This document shows, in pieces, positions 33,451 through 42,740 of a DNA stretch of 64,000 nt (within the stretch, counting starts at the first letter, position 1; each line of letters opens with the position of its first letter). The stretch covers positions 1,674,001-1,738,000 of the forward strand of contig NZ_LT607753.1 in NCBI RefSeq assembly GCF_900090295.1, read 5' to 3'. The stretch comes from Micromonospora coxensis. GTDB taxonomy: Bacteria > Actinomycetota > Actinomycetes > Mycobacteriales > Micromonosporaceae. Position numbers and translations under genes: made by a program. The notes beneath the pieces are model-generated. The model made no database searches and was not told the origin of the DNA. It worked only from the letters and a program-made list of their open reading frames with translations.

Positions 33451-35919
33451 GTGATCGCGTCCCGGAACCTCGGCTTCGTGGCCGCCGCGGCGACACTGCT
33501 CGCCGCGGCGCCACTGTCGTCGATCTTCCAGCGGTGGACCTGGCTGATCCAGGCCGCCATCGCGGTGGCCGTGGTGGCCGGCGTGGCCGCGCTGGCCCGA
33601 CTGCTGCGCGCCCCGGTCTGGGGACAGGCGCTGGCCATGCTGGGCGGCCTGCTGCTGGCGTTGACCTGGCTCTTCCCCGGCGGCACCGAACTGGTCGCGG
33701 TCATCCCCACCCCCGCCACCCTGGCCCACTTCGGCGAGCTGGTGCAGGGCTCGGTGCAGGACATGCGCTCGTACGGCGTGAAGGTGCCGGACACCACCCC
33801 GCTGCTGTTCATCACCGTGCTCGGGGTGGGCGCCGTGGCCGTGCTGGTCGACCTGCTGGCGGTGGGACTGCGCCGCCCGGCGCTGGCCGGCCTGCCGATG
33901 CTGGCGATCTACTCGGTGCCGGTCGCGGTCTACGTGGACAGCGTGCCGGCGGTGCCGTTCGTCGTCGGCGCCTGCGGCTACCTCTGGCTGCTGGTCACCG
34001 ACAACGTGGAGCGGGTACGCCGCTTCGGTCGCCGGTTCACCGGCGAGGGGCGCGACGTCGACGTCTGGGAGGCGTCCCCGCTGGCCGCCGCCGGCCGCCG
34101 GCTGGCGGTGGTGGGCGTGGCGCTGGCGGTGGCCGTGCCGCTGGCCGTGCCGGGGATGACCGGCGGGCTGCTCGACCAGTTCAACACCGCCGGCGACGGC
34201 ACCGGCAACGGACGGCCCGGGCAGGGCGGGAGCCCCGGCCGGATCGACCTGTTCGCCGCGCTCAGCGGGCAGCTCAACCAGTCCGAGGTGGCCGAGATGG
34301 TCAAGGTCACCACCACCGAGTCCAGCCCGTTCTACCTGCGCTTCGGGGTCGCCGACGAACTGCGTCCGGACGGCTTCCGGGTACGTCCGCCCAACGGCCG
34401 GCGGGTCGACCGGGACCTGCCCGAGGTGCCCGCGCGTCAGGGCGTCGAGCAGCAGCGCCACCGGGCGACCGTGGAGGTCAGCCGCAACCTGACCATGCCG
34501 CTGGTGCCGGTCTACTCCGATCCGGTCGGCGTGGACGGCCTCAGCGGCAACTGGCTCTACGACCAGAACCTCGGCGTCGTCTTCTCCAACCGGGACAACT
34601 CCCGGGGCAAGCGCTACTCCTTCGAGTACGTCCGGTCGACGTACAGCCCGGCGGCGCTGCGCCGCGCGCCCTCCCTGCCGGCCGAGCACCCGATCGCCGT
34701 CCAGCAGACCCGCCGGCCGGCGGTGCAGCAGGTGGACCTGCTGGTGTCCCGGCTGATCGAGGGAAAACGCACCGACTACGACAAGGTGCGGGCGATCTAC
34801 GACTACTTCTCCCGGGACAACGGCTTCAGCTACTCGCTGAGCACCAAGGGCGGCACCAGCGGCCAGGAGATCGTCGACTTCCTCACCAACAAGGTCGGCT
34901 TCTGCCAGCAGTACGCGGCGGCGATGGCCTGGCTGGTGCGCTCCGCCGGCATCCCGGCCCGGGTGGCGTTCGGGTTCACCAACGGCACCGGCGCCGGGGA
35001 CGGCGCCTGGGTGCTGACCAACCGCAACCTGCACGCCTGGACGGAGGTCTACTTCGACCAGATGGGCTGGGTGCCGTTCGACCCCACCCCCGCGTACGCC
35101 GTGCAGGGCGCGAACCGCTCGGCCTGGGCCCCGGACAGCGACGCCCCGGACCCGGAGCCGTCGAGCACCTCCGCGCCGGGGGCCACCCCGGACGACCCGG
35201 GCGCCACCGCCGGGCCGGACCGGCAGGACCCGGCCGACCGGGAGGTCGACGAGGGCTTCGACCCGGTCACCGGCGCTCCGGTACGTCGTACCCCCACCTG
35301 GCCGTGGTGGACGGCGGGCGGGGTGCTGGCGCTGCTCGCCCTGCTCTCCGTGCCGGCGCTGCGCCGGGTGACGCTGCGCCGCCGACGGCACGTCCGGCCC
35401 GCCCCGGCGGCGGTGACGGCGGCCGGTTCCGGCGACGCCGCCGGCCCGGAGGCGACCGGCATGGTCGTGCTCGGCGCGGACCGGGACCGTGCCCGGGCCG
35501 ACGCCCACGCGGCGTGGGACGAACTGCTGGACACCCTGGTCGACTTCCGGGTCCGCGTCGACCGGACGGAGACGCCCCGGGCGACCGCGGAGCGCCTGGT
35601 CCGGGACGCCCTGGCCGACGACGCGACCTCGACGGCGGCGGTACGGCTGCTCGGCCGCGCGGAGGAGCGGGCCCGCTACGCCCGCGACCCGCTCACCGGC
35701 GAGCCGCTGCACCCGGCCCTGACCTCGGTACGCGGGGCGCTCGCCGCCCGGTCCGACCGGCGTACCCGGCTGCTGGCCGCCCTGCTGCCGCCGTCGGTGC
35801 TGCTGCGCTGGCGGCTGGCCGTCGCGGATCGCTCCTCGTCGCTGGTGGCACGGGGTGGACAGGCCCGGTACCGGCTGGCCCGGTGGAGCCCGCGCCGCCT
35901 GCTGGCCCGCCGCGCCTGA
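33451..35919 (+). CDS. Membrane transglutaminase-like protein (TgpA type)
   Basis: 822 residues with about five N-terminal helices, a beta-rich extracellular domain (DUF3488-like), a transglutaminase core, a Pro/Asp-rich linker, one further helix (about 625-645) and a DUF4129-like cytoplasmic tail. Catalytic triad C485 (GFCQQYAAAMA), H528 (LHAWTEVYF), D544 (PFDPTPAY). GTG start at 33451 behind AGGGAGGG. Last gene of the MoxR/DUF58/TGase trio. Likely acts on an extracytoplasmic protein or peptide substrate; the reaction is not known. Confidence 0.92.
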   Translation: MIASRNLGFVAAAATLLAAAPLSSIFQRWTWLIQAAIAVAVVAGVAALARLLRAPVWGQALAMLGGLLLALTWLFPGGTELVAVIPTPATLAHFGELVQGSVQDMRSYGVKVPDTTPLLFITVLGVGAVAVLVDLLAVGLRRPALAGLPMLAIYSVPVAVYVDSVPAVPFVVGACGYLWLLVTDNVERVRRFGRRFTGEGRDVDVWEASPLAAAGRRLAVVGVALAVAVPLAVPGMTGGLLDQFNTAGDGTGNGRPGQGGSPGRIDLFAALSGQLNQSEVAEMVKVTTTESSPFYLRFGVADELRPDGFRVRPPNGRRVDRDLPEVPARQGVEQQRHRATVEVSRNLTMPLVPVYSDPVGVDGLSGNWLYDQNLGVVFSNRDNSRGKRYSFEYVRSTYSPAALRRAPSLPAEHPIAVQQTRRPAVQQVDLLVSRLIEGKRTDYDKVRAIYDYFSRDNGFSYSLSTKGGTSGQEIVDFLTNKVGFCQQYAAAMAWLVRSAGIPARVAFGFTNGTGAGDGAWVLTNRNLHAWTEVYFDQMGWVPFDPTPAYAVQGANRSAWAPDSDAPDPEPSSTSAPGATPDDPGATAGPDRQDPADREVDEGFDPVTGAPVRRTPTWPWWTAGGVLALLALLSVPALRRVTLRRRRHVRPAPAAVTAAGSGDAAGPEATGMVVLGADRDRARADAHAAWDELLDTLVDFRVRVDRTETPRATAERLVRDALADDATSTAAVRLLGRAEERARYARDPLTGEPLHPALTSVRGALAARSDRRTRLLAALLPPSVLLRWRLAVADRSSSLVARGGQARYRLARWSPRRLLARRA

Positions 35920-35953
35920 CCCGCCGACCCGCCGACCCGTCGAGATCACGCTG

Positions 35954-36005
35954 CGTCCTGGGTGTGGTGGCCTCCGCCTCGCGGACCACCACCACATCCA
36001 GGACG
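35954..36005. terminator. Long hairpin after the transglutaminase gene
   Basis: 17-base stem with one G-T pair (35954-35970 with 35989-36005), with a TCCGC/GCGGA inner stem inside the loop. It lies 34 bases after the transglutaminase stop and separates it from the convergent DUF3040 gene. No T-run follows on either strand. Confidence 0.7.
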
Positions 36006-36101
36006 TGGCGCCGCTCACCGTGCACCGCGCCGAGCCCGGCGGACGGGGCGGGGCGGGGCGGGAGCGAGAAACGGCCGGGGGCCGGGTGCGGACAGGGTGG
36101 T

Positions 36102-36145
36102 ACGACGGTGGTGGCCGGATCAGGTCCGGCACCTACCGCCGTCGT
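36102..36145. terminator. Second imperfect hairpin, DUF3040 side
   Basis: Imperfect inverted repeat with outer ACGACGG/CCGTCGT and inner GGCCGGA/TCCGGC arms (36102-36119 and 36125-36145), 39 bases beyond the DUF3040 stop in its direction of transcription. Probably terminates the minus-strand transcript. The rest of 35920-36183 is G-rich sequence with no gene. Confidence 0.5.
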
Positions 36146-36183
36146 GGTGACGCCGGCCCGCCCTCAGCGGCGGGCGACGACGG

Positions 36184-36579
36184 TCAGCGATGTCCCTCCG
36201 GGCGCTGACGCCACCGGTCCTCCATGCGGTCCAGCAGTGACGGCCGTCGACCCGCGCGCCCGCGTGGACGACGACGACTGGTCGTGCCACCCACCACGTG
36301 CAGGTCGGGTGACTGCGCCCTGCGCTGCGACTGCACCGCGTAGCCCAACGCGGCCAGCATGACGACGAAGCCCGCCACGGCCAGTGGCGGAGTCTTGATC
36401 ACCGCGCCGTAGACCAACAGGGCCAGGCCGACGACGACCACGCCGGCAGCGACGAGCAGGCGACGCCGCGCGTGGAAGCGCGGATCGCTGGCGCGCACGG
36501 CCGAGGCGAATTTGGGGTCCTCGGCAAGCGACCGCTCGATCTGCTCGAACAGCCGCTGCTCGTGCTCCGAGAGCGGCAC
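36184..36579 (-). CDS. DUF3040 membrane protein
   Basis: 131 residues: an N-terminal soluble segment MPLSEHEQRLFEQIERSL typical of DUF3040 (actinobacteria), FHARRR, then two transmembrane helices (about 40-60 and 66-84) and a basic tail. GTG start at 36579 behind GGAGGAG. Frequently found close to dinB/mraZ-region genes in actinobacteria; function unknown. Confidence 0.85.
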   Translation of the reverse strand: MPLSEHEQRLFEQIERSLAEDPKFASAVRASDPRFHARRRLLVAAGVVVVGLALLVYGAVIKTPPLAVAGFVVMLAALGYAVQSQRRAQSPDLHVVGGTTSRRRPRGRAGRRPSLLDRMEDRWRQRPEGHR

Positions 36580-36694
36580 GGCACTCCTCCCCGGTCACGT
36601 TGGTCGGCCCGGTCGGGCCGACAGACCGTGGCAGCCAACCGGCTGCTTGCCGACAAGTCTACGAGGGGGGTCGCGCGTCGGAAAGCGGGACGAC

Positions 36695-37954
36695 CTACGG
36701 CCGGGTCGGATTTTCCCGCCGAGGGGTATCACCCCTACCGAGCAGACTGGCCGGACCTATGACGGACCGCCCGAATCGGGCAGCTGCGGCGTCCGCGGCG
36801 GCTTCCGCCTCCCGCCAGCCGCGCTCGGGCGCGCCGAGGGTCAACTGCCGGGGCGCGCCGCTCGCCCCGGCCAGCCCTTCGACGCGTACACCGACCAGCC
36901 GGATGCGCTCGCCCGGGTCGAGGGCGGTGTAGAGCGCCCAGGCGGTGTCGAACACCTCCCGGGCCACGTCGGTCGGCCCGCCGAGGGTGCGCGACCGGTT
37001 GACGGTGCGGAAGTCGGCGAGCCGTACCTTGATCGACACCGTCCGGCCGACCTGCCCGGCGCGGCGCAGCCGGGCGCCCACCTTCTCGCTGAGGGCGAGC
37101 AGCGCGCGGCGGATCTCCAGCGGGTCGTCCACGTCCGCGTCGAAGGTCACCTCCGCGCCGATCGACTTCTCCACGTGCTCCGGGCTCACCGCGCGCGGGT
37201 CACGGCCCCAGGCCAGCTCGTGCAGGTGGGTCGCGGACGCCTCGCCGAGCGCCCGGCGGAGCATCCCGTACGGCGCCTCGGCGAGGTCACCGATGGTGGA
37301 CAGGCCGAGCCGGCGCAGCGTCTCGGCGGAGCGCTCCCCCACTCCCCAGAGCGCGGACACCGGCAGCGGGTGCAGGAACTCCAACACCCGGTCGGCGGGG
37401 ACCACGAGCAGCCCGTCCGGTTTGGCGCGGGTGGAGCCGAGCTTGGCCACGAACTTGCTCGGCGCCACCCCGACCGAGCAGGTGAGCCCCTGCTCCTCGG
37501 CGACCCGCCGGCGGATCAGCCGGGCGATCTCGGCCGGCGGGCCGAACAGCCGCCGGGCCCCGGCCACGTCGAGGAACGCCTCGTCGAGGGAGAGCGGCTC
37601 GACCAGCGGGGTGACGTCGCGGAAGATCCGCATGACCGCCCGGGAGGCGGCCGAGTACCGGCCGGAGTCGGGTGGGAGGTAGACCGCGTGGGGGCAGAGC
37701 GCGCGGGCCCGCATGGTGGGCATGGCGCTACGGACGCCGTACCGCCGGGCCTCGTAGCTGGCGGAACTGACCACGCCGCGCGGCCCGGTGCCGCCGACCA
37801 CGACGGGCCGGCCGCGCAGCTCCGGACGGTGGCGCACCTCGACGGAGGCGAAGAAGGCGTCCATGTCGACGTGCAGGATCGGGCTACCCGAGTCGTCGGC
37901 GCCCGGCCCGAAGCGCGGGTCTCCGCCGCGCGGCAACGACTGGCTCCGACCCAT
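36695..37954 (-). CDS. dinB: DNA polymerase IV (DinB, Y family)
   Basis: Error-prone translesion polymerase. 419 residues; catalytic acidic residues are all present: D30/D32 in HVDMDAFFASVE and D124/E125 in LSLDEAFLDV. YEARRYGVRSAMP and the little-finger domain (IGAEVTFDADVDD) follow. ATG at 37954 with no ribosome site but a TAACCT hexamer six bases upstream, suggesting a leaderless mRNA. No LexA box was seen at its promoter, unlike the imuA'/imuB/dnaE2 locus in this window. Confidence 0.95.
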   Translation of the reverse strand: MGRSQSLPRGGDPRFGPGADDSGSPILHVDMDAFFASVEVRHRPELRGRPVVVGGTGPRGVVSSASYEARRYGVRSAMPTMRARALCPHAVYLPPDSGRYSAASRAVMRIFRDVTPLVEPLSLDEAFLDVAGARRLFGPPAEIARLIRRRVAEEQGLTCSVGVAPSKFVAKLGSTRAKPDGLLVVPADRVLEFLHPLPVSALWGVGERSAETLRRLGLSTIGDLAEAPYGMLRRALGEASATHLHELAWGRDPRAVSPEHVEKSIGAEVTFDADVDDPLEIRRALLALSEKVGARLRRAGQVGRTVSIKVRLADFRTVNRSRTLGGPTDVAREVFDTAWALYTALDPGERIRLVGVRVEGLAGASGAPRQLTLGAPERGWREAEAAADAAAARFGRSVIGPASLLGRGDTPRRENPTRP

Positions 37955-37960
37955 CCCCGC

Positions 37961-37966
37961 AGGTTA
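37961..37966 (-). promoter_or_regulatory. -10 element for leaderless dinB
   Basis: TAACCT on the minus strand ends six bases before the dinB ATG (37954). Absence of a Shine-Dalgarno sequence supports a leaderless transcript. Confidence 0.5.
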
Positions 37967-38042
37967 GCGGGCACCTCCGACAGACCGCCCGGACGGCCGG
38001 CGGCGCGCGGCGTCACCCTGCCCGCCCGGGCGGCCCGCGCCG

Positions 38043-39662
38043 TCAGCCCCGGTCGGCGGACGCCAGGCCCCCGGACGGCCGGTGGCCCGCGGCGTCGCCC
38101 GATCCGCCCGGGTGGCCGGTGCCGTCGGCCCGGTCGGCGGACGGCGTCCCCGGGGGTACCCGGCGCAGGGCGACGGCGCTGACCAGCGCCCCGGTGAGCA
38201 GGATCGCCGCGCCGACGACCGCGGCGACGGTGAACCCGTCGGTGAAGGCGACGAAGGCCCGGTCGCGCAGCACCCCGGCCACCTCGGCCGGTAGCTGGCC
38301 GGCCACGGCGAGGGCGCCGCCGACGGTGTCGGTCGCGGCGTGGGCGAGGTCGTCGCCGAGCCCGGCCGGCACCTCGCCGTCCATCCGTGCCCGGTAGACG
38401 CCGGCGGCGATGCTGCCCAGCACGGCGATGCCGAGCGCGCCGCCGAACTCGGTGCTGGTCTCCGAGATCGCCGAGGCGGCCCCCGCCCGCTCGGGCGGCG
38501 CCGTGGTGAGCACGAGCGAGGTCGCCAGGGTGCTGGTCGTCCCGACGCCGACGGTGAGCAACCCGTAGCTCCCGATCAGCCACCACACCGGCGCGTCGAC
38601 CCGCACGGTGCTGACGAGCAGGAAGCCGCCGGCGGCGACGGCCAGTCCCGCGGCGACGAGGATCGCGGGCCGGACGTGCGGGGCGAGCGCGGACGCGAGG
38701 GCGACGCCGATGACGCTGCCGACGATGGTCGGGAGCATCCAGAGCGCGGCGTCGAACGGGTCGAGGCCGAGCACCGTCTGCAGGAAGGTGACCGCGAGCA
38801 GGCCCATGCCGGCGCTCGCGAAGGTGATCGCCGTGTTCGCGCCGATGGCGGCGGTGAAGGAGCTGCGCGCGAAGAGCCGGACGTCGATCATCGGCTGTGC
38901 GCTGCGGCGTTGCCGGCGGACGAAGAGGACGCCCGTGGCGAGGCCGCCGAGGAGGGCCAGCAGGGACAGCGGGTCGAGGCCCTCCGCGGCGGCGTGCTTG
39001 ACGGCGTAGATGACCGGCAGCACGGCTCCCCACGAGAGCAGGGCACTGAGCGGGTCGAAGCGTCCCGGGCGCGGGTCCCTCGACTCGGGCAGCAGGAACG
39101 GCCCGACGGCGAGCAGCAGGAGCATGACGGGGACGTTGATGACGAACACCGAGCCCCACCAGAACCGCTCCAGCAGGAAACCGCCGATGATCGGGCCGAT
39201 GGCGATGCCGCCGGTGAAGCCGGCCGTCCAGATGCCGATCGCCGTCCGGCGCTGATCGTCGTCGGCGAACATGCCACGGATCAGGGAGAGCGTCGACGGC
39301 GCGAGGGTGGCCCCGCCGAGCCCGAGCAGGGCCCGGGCGGCGATGAGCAGTTCCGGGGTGGTGGCGAACGCGGCCAGCAGGGAGGCCGCGCCGAACGCGG
39401 CGGCGCCGAACAGCAGCAGCCGGCGGCGGCCGATGCGATCGCCGAGGCCGCCCATGGTCACCAGCAGACCGGCCATCACGAAGCCGTAGATGTCCATGAT
39501 CCACAGGTACTGGCCGGCGCTCGGTTCGAGTTCGGCACTGATCCACGGGGCGGCCATGAACAGGACGGAGAGGTCCATGGAGGCGAGGAGGGCGGGGATC
39601 ACGAGGGCGACGAGGCCGATCCACTCGCGACTGCGGGCACGGGGAGGAACAGAGGTGGTCAC
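38043..39662 (-). CDS. DHA2-type MFS drug efflux transporter (14 helices)
   Basis: 539-residue major facilitator of the EmrB/QacA type, a proton/drug antiporter. Landmarks: LDLSVLFMAAP-like motif D segment (MDLSVLFMAAPW at about 28), motif A GGLGDRIGRRRLL (about 71-83), motif C GIAIGPIIGGFLLE (about 147-160). C-terminal tail Pro/Gly/Asp-rich. GTG start at 39662, seven bases after a TACATT -10 that is covered by a palindrome. Divergent from a TetR gene, so it is almost certainly the TetR target. Confidence 0.93.
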   Translation of the reverse strand: MTTSVPPRARSREWIGLVALVIPALLASMDLSVLFMAAPWISAELEPSAGQYLWIMDIYGFVMAGLLVTMGGLGDRIGRRRLLLFGAAAFGAASLLAAFATTPELLIAARALLGLGGATLAPSTLSLIRGMFADDDQRRTAIGIWTAGFTGGIAIGPIIGGFLLERFWWGSVFVINVPVMLLLLAVGPFLLPESRDPRPGRFDPLSALLSWGAVLPVIYAVKHAAAEGLDPLSLLALLGGLATGVLFVRRQRRSAQPMIDVRLFARSSFTAAIGANTAITFASAGMGLLAVTFLQTVLGLDPFDAALWMLPTIVGSVIGVALASALAPHVRPAILVAAGLAVAAGGFLLVSTVRVDAPVWWLIGSYGLLTVGVGTTSTLATSLVLTTAPPERAGAASAISETSTEFGGALGIAVLGSIAAGVYRARMDGEVPAGLGDDLAHAATDTVGGALAVAGQLPAEVAGVLRDRAFVAFTDGFTVAAVVGAAILLTGALVSAVALRRVPPGTPSADRADGTGHPGGSGDAAGHRPSGGLASADRG

Positions 39663-39669
39663 GCCGCGA

Positions 39670-39710
39670 AATGTACACCCGTACAAGACATGCGTACAAG
39701 ACGTTTGTAC
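39670..39710. promoter_or_regulatory. Two GTAC-core operators between the MFS and TetR genes
   Basis: Operator 1 is TGTAC-ACCC-GTACA (39672-39685) and overlaps the MFS -10 TACATT (39675-39670, minus strand), which ends seven bases before the MFS GTG. Operator 2 is GTACAA-GACGT-TTGTAC (39694-39710). The shared half-site GTACA(A) implies one dimeric TetR-type repressor. Binding of site 1 should block efflux-gene transcription. Confidence 0.75.
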
Positions 39711-39734
39711 AATACGGATGTTCAAGGCGGGCAC

Positions 39735-39740
39735 TAGACT
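39735..39740 (+). promoter_or_regulatory. -10 element for leaderless tetR
   Basis: TAGACT ends six bases before the TetR ATG at 39747, with no ribosome-binding site. It lies 24 bases downstream of operator 2, consistent with autorepression. Confidence 0.5.
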
Positions 39741-39746
39741 GCCGGC

Positions 39747-40319
39747 ATGGGACAGCGAGAGGAACTGCTGGCGGGCGCGAAGCGGTGCCTGGCGGAGAAG
39801 GGCTACGCGCACACCACGGCCCGCGACATCGTGGCGGCGACCGGCGCCCACCTCGGCTCCATCGGCTACCACTTCGGCAGCAAGGACGCCCTGCTCAACG
39901 CCGCCGTGCTGGAGACCTTCGACGCCTGGGGGGACGCGATCGCGGCGAGCGTCGTGGCCGAGCCCGGCGGCGCGCCGCTGGAGCGCCTCCGGCGGTTCCT
40001 GCACGGGGTGTTCGAGACCGCGCGCGAGCAGCGGGCGGTCCTGGTGGCGAGCGTGCAGGCGTACGCGCAGGCGGAGTTCGCCCCCGAGGTGCGCGACCAG
40101 TTGGCGGCCGGCTACGCGGCCAGCCGGCGGGACCTCGCCGCGTTGACGCTCGACGTGACGCCGGCCGAGGTCTCGCCCGAGCAGGCGAGCCGGTACGGTT
40201 CGCTCGCCCTCGCGCTCATCAACGGCGCCATGCTCCAGTGGCTGCTCGACCCCGGCTCGGCCCCCACCGCCGACGACCTCGTCCGGGCGATCGAGGGGCT
40301 CGCCGGGCACGGGCGGTGA
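39747..40319 (+). CDS. TetR-family repressor
   Basis: 190 residues. N-terminal HTH of the TetR type (about 6-50: GAKRCLAEKGYAHTTARDI, then IGYHFGSKDALLNAAV), followed by an all-helical ligand domain of the TetR_C kind. Divergent from the MFS efflux gene with palindromic operators in the 84-base gap. Expected to release DNA on binding the efflux substrate. The ligand cannot be predicted from sequence. Confidence 0.93.
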   Translation: MGQREELLAGAKRCLAEKGYAHTTARDIVAATGAHLGSIGYHFGSKDALLNAAVLETFDAWGDAIAASVVAEPGGAPLERLRRFLHGVFETAREQRAVLVASVQAYAQAEFAPEVRDQLAAGYAASRRDLAALTLDVTPAEVSPEQASRYGSLALALINGAMLQWLLDPGSAPTADDLVRAIEGLAGHGR

Positions 40320-40470
40320 CGACGGCCCGACCCGCCTGCCCCTGACCGCCGTCGGCGGGCCGGCGATCCGGGGGCAGGGCCCACGCCGCCGGCCGGGGCG
40401 ACCGGCGGCGGATCGGCCGCCACGCGGGGCAGCGATCCACCCCGGAGGACGCCACGGCGGCCCCCGTCGG

Positions 40471-41673
40471 TCAGCCGCGCACCACGAGCAGCGGGATGGT
40501 CATCTCGGCCGCGGTGTCCGCCCCGTGGTACGCCACCAGCCGGGACACCGCCGGCGGCTCGGAGCGGCTGGCCAGCACCGCGTACGTGCCGTGGCAGGTG
40601 ACCACCACGTCACCGACGCGCGCCAGGTGCTCCTCCGGCACCGGGCCGAACCGGCCGGTGGCCACCGCCTCGGCGCGGGTCTGCACCCGGGCGGCCGGAC
40701 CGAGCACCGCCGACCAGGCGGCCACCACGTCGTCGGCCGCGCCCGGCGCGACGTGCAGGTAGCGCACCCGAGGCTCGCCCGAGACCACCCGGACCCCGTC
40801 GCGCAGCCGGGGATCGGTGTCCAGGTCGAAGCGGTGCGCGGCGGGCACGTCGAGCTGGCCGTGGTCGGCGGTGACCAGCAGCGCGGCGTCCGGCGGGAGC
40901 CCGTCGACGAGGCGGGCGAGCAGCGCGTCCACCCCGGCGGCGGCGAGCCGCCAGGGCGCGGAGTCGACCCCGCTGAGGTGACCGTGCCGGTCCAGGTCGG
41001 GGTGGTAGCCGGAGACCAGGGTCGGGCCGTCGCCGGCGGCGAGCGCGGCGAGCATCGTGGCGGCCAGCGCGTCGACACCGGCCGCGCCCCGGTAGTCGCC
41101 GCCCCGGTTGGCGGCCAGGGTCAGCCCGCTGCCGGCGTACTCGGGGCGGCTGACCACGGTCACCGCCACGCCCGCCGCCCGGGCCCGCTCCCACTGCGTG
41201 CGTACCGGCTGCCAGCGCAGCGGCTCCGGGTCGCCGGTCCACTCGATGTGGTTGAGCACCCGGTCGGTGCCGGGCACCCGGACGGTGAAGCCGAGCACCC
41301 CGTGCGGCCCGGGCGCCGCACCCGCGCCGAGGCTCACCAGGCTGGTCGGGGTGGTGGACGGGAACCCGGCGGTCAGCGGCCGGCCGACGGTGGCGGCGAG
41401 CCCGGCCAGGGTCGGCGCGTACGGCGCGGCGGTGGGGATCTGGTACCAGCCGAGGCCGTCGACGAGCAGCACCGCGATCCGGCGCACCCCGGCCAGTCGG
41501 GGCGTCAGGCCGAGCAGGTCGACCGCGCCGGGCACCCCGAGCACGGCCAGCGCGCTGGGCACCACGTCGGCCAGGCTGCCCCCGCCGTACCGGGGCGGCA
41601 CGATCTCCAGCGGCCCGACGTGGCCGAGCCCCGGCCCGTCCGGCCCGCCCGGCGCTCGTCGCGGGTCGCTCAC
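40471..41673 (-). CDS. Type I phosphodiesterase / nucleotide pyrophosphatase family protein
   Basis: 400-residue alkaline-phosphatase-superfamily enzyme. Metal-binding segments visible: VLLVDGLGW (about 68-76), the nucleophile region FPSTTPTSLVSLGAG (T in STTPTS), YHPDLDRHGH and VTADHGQLDVP. No signal peptide or membrane segment, so probably cytoplasmic. GTG at 41673 overlaps the methyltransferase stop as GTGA. Substrate unknown. The 150-base gap to the TetR gene shows nothing. Confidence 0.87.
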   Translation of the reverse strand: MSDPRRAPGGPDGPGLGHVGPLEIVPPRYGGGSLADVVPSALAVLGVPGAVDLLGLTPRLAGVRRIAVLLVDGLGWYQIPTAAPYAPTLAGLAATVGRPLTAGFPSTTPTSLVSLGAGAAPGPHGVLGFTVRVPGTDRVLNHIEWTGDPEPLRWQPVRTQWERARAAGVAVTVVSRPEYAGSGLTLAANRGGDYRGAAGVDALAATMLAALAAGDGPTLVSGYHPDLDRHGHLSGVDSAPWRLAAAGVDALLARLVDGLPPDAALLVTADHGQLDVPAAHRFDLDTDPRLRDGVRVVSGEPRVRYLHVAPGAADDVVAAWSAVLGPAARVQTRAEAVATGRFGPVPEEHLARVGDVVVTCHGTYAVLASRSEPPAVSRLVAYHGADTAAEMTIPLLVVRG

Positions 41674-42416
41674 GCCGGGCGGCGGGCGAAGAGGTGCAGT
41701 TGGGCGGCGAGATCCCGGTACGGCGACCGGGCCGCCAGGGCGCGTTCCAGCTCGACCAGGGCGGCCGGCTGGCCGTCGGCCACCGCGGCGGGGAGCAGGT
41801 CGGCCAGGACGCGTACCCCGTGGATCTCCTCCACGGTGAGCCCGGCGGCGCCGAGCAGCGCGGTGGCGCTGTCGGCGTCGAAGCGTCGGCGCAGGGTGTC
41901 CCGGGCCCCGGCGGAGCCGTCCGGGGCGGCGGCGAGCGCGGCGGCGACGTCCAGGTGCCCGTTCATCGCCCGGCCCAGCACGGCGGCGGCCCGTCCGGCG
42001 ACCAGCACGCTGGCCGCGCCGGCCGGGCGCAGCGCGGCGGCGAGGGCGACGGCCACCGGCGCCGGGTCGTCGACCACTTCCAGCACGGAGTGGCAGAGCA
42101 CCAGGTCGACACTGGCCGGCTCGACCAGCCCGGCCAGCGCGTCGCCGTCGCCCTGCACCGCGCGTACCCGGTCGGCGACCCCGGCCTCGGCGGCCCGGCG
42201 GGTCAGCGCGGCGAGCGCGTCGGGGCTGGCGTCGACCACGGTGACCCGGTGCCCGGCCTGGGCGAGCGGGACGGCGAAGCCGCCCGTCCCGCCGCCGACG
42301 TCGAGCACGGTGAGCCGGTCGCCGGCGCGTCGGTCCAGCTCGGCGGCGAGGACCGACCAGATGACAGCGGTACGGGGGGTCAACGGCGGTTCGGTGAACC
42401 GGGTGGTCTGCTCCAC
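41670..42416 (-). CDS. Class I SAM-dependent methyltransferase
   Basis: 248 residues from the GTG at 42416. SAM-binding motif I VLDVGGGTGGFAVPLA, motif II VTVVDASPDAL and a later HSVLEVVDDP are clear. I prefer the GTG at 42416 because a TAGGCT -10 ends seven bases before it; a GTG at 42434 would add six residues. Methyl acceptor unknown. Coupled to the phosphodiesterase gene. Confidence 0.85.
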   Translation of the reverse strand: MEQTTRFTEPPLTPRTAVIWSVLAAELDRRAGDRLTVLDVGGGTGGFAVPLAQAGHRVTVVDASPDALAALTRRAAEAGVADRVRAVQGDGDALAGLVEPASVDLVLCHSVLEVVDDPAPVAVALAAALRPAGAASVLVAGRAAAVLGRAMNGHLDVAAALAAAPDGSAGARDTLRRRFDADSATALLGAAGLTVEEIHGVRVLADLLPAAVADGQPAALVELERALAARSPYRDLAAQLHLFARRPA

Positions 42417-42423
42417 CCGGTCG

Positions 42424-42429
42424 AGCCTA
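42424..42429 (-). promoter_or_regulatory. -10 element for leaderless methyltransferase gene
   Basis: TAGGCT on the minus strand ends seven bases before the GTG at 42416; used to choose that start over the GTG at 42434. Confidence 0.45.
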
Positions 42430-42466
42430 GTCACCCGCGCCACCGGAGGCCCCGCAGGCGGTGCCG

Positions 42467-42646
42467 TCAGGACTCCCCGCCGGCGGCGGGGTCCTCCTCC
42501 GCGCGGGAGCGCTGGGCGTTGGCCACCGGCCCGTCGGTCACCTGGTACTCGCGGGGCTCCGCGTCCTGCTCCGGCGACCAGCCGGCACCGAGCCGGGTAC
42601 GCCGGACGTTCGCCACACCACCGGTGTACGTGCTGTTGAAGGTCAT
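42467..42646 (-). CDS. Small hypothetical protein (59 residues)
   Basis: Starts MTFNSTYTGGVANVRRTRLG and ends in an acidic Ala/Gly-rich tail. No membrane segment, no Cys or His cluster. The ATG at 42646 follows AAGGGGGTGG, an acceptable ribosome site, so this start is preferred over the GTG at 42673. Lies alone between dnaE2 and the methyltransferase gene. No function recognised. Confidence 0.6.
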   Translation of the reverse strand: MTFNSTYTGGVANVRRTRLGAGWSPEQDAEPREYQVTDGPVANAQRSRAEEDPAAGGES

Positions 42647-42740
42647 GGTCCACCCCCTTGCCGAGCGGGCCACTCTGCCCGCGCGTGTGCGGAAGTCTCC
42701 CTCGTCCGGCCCTGGGAAACCGTAATGTGGATCACTCCGC

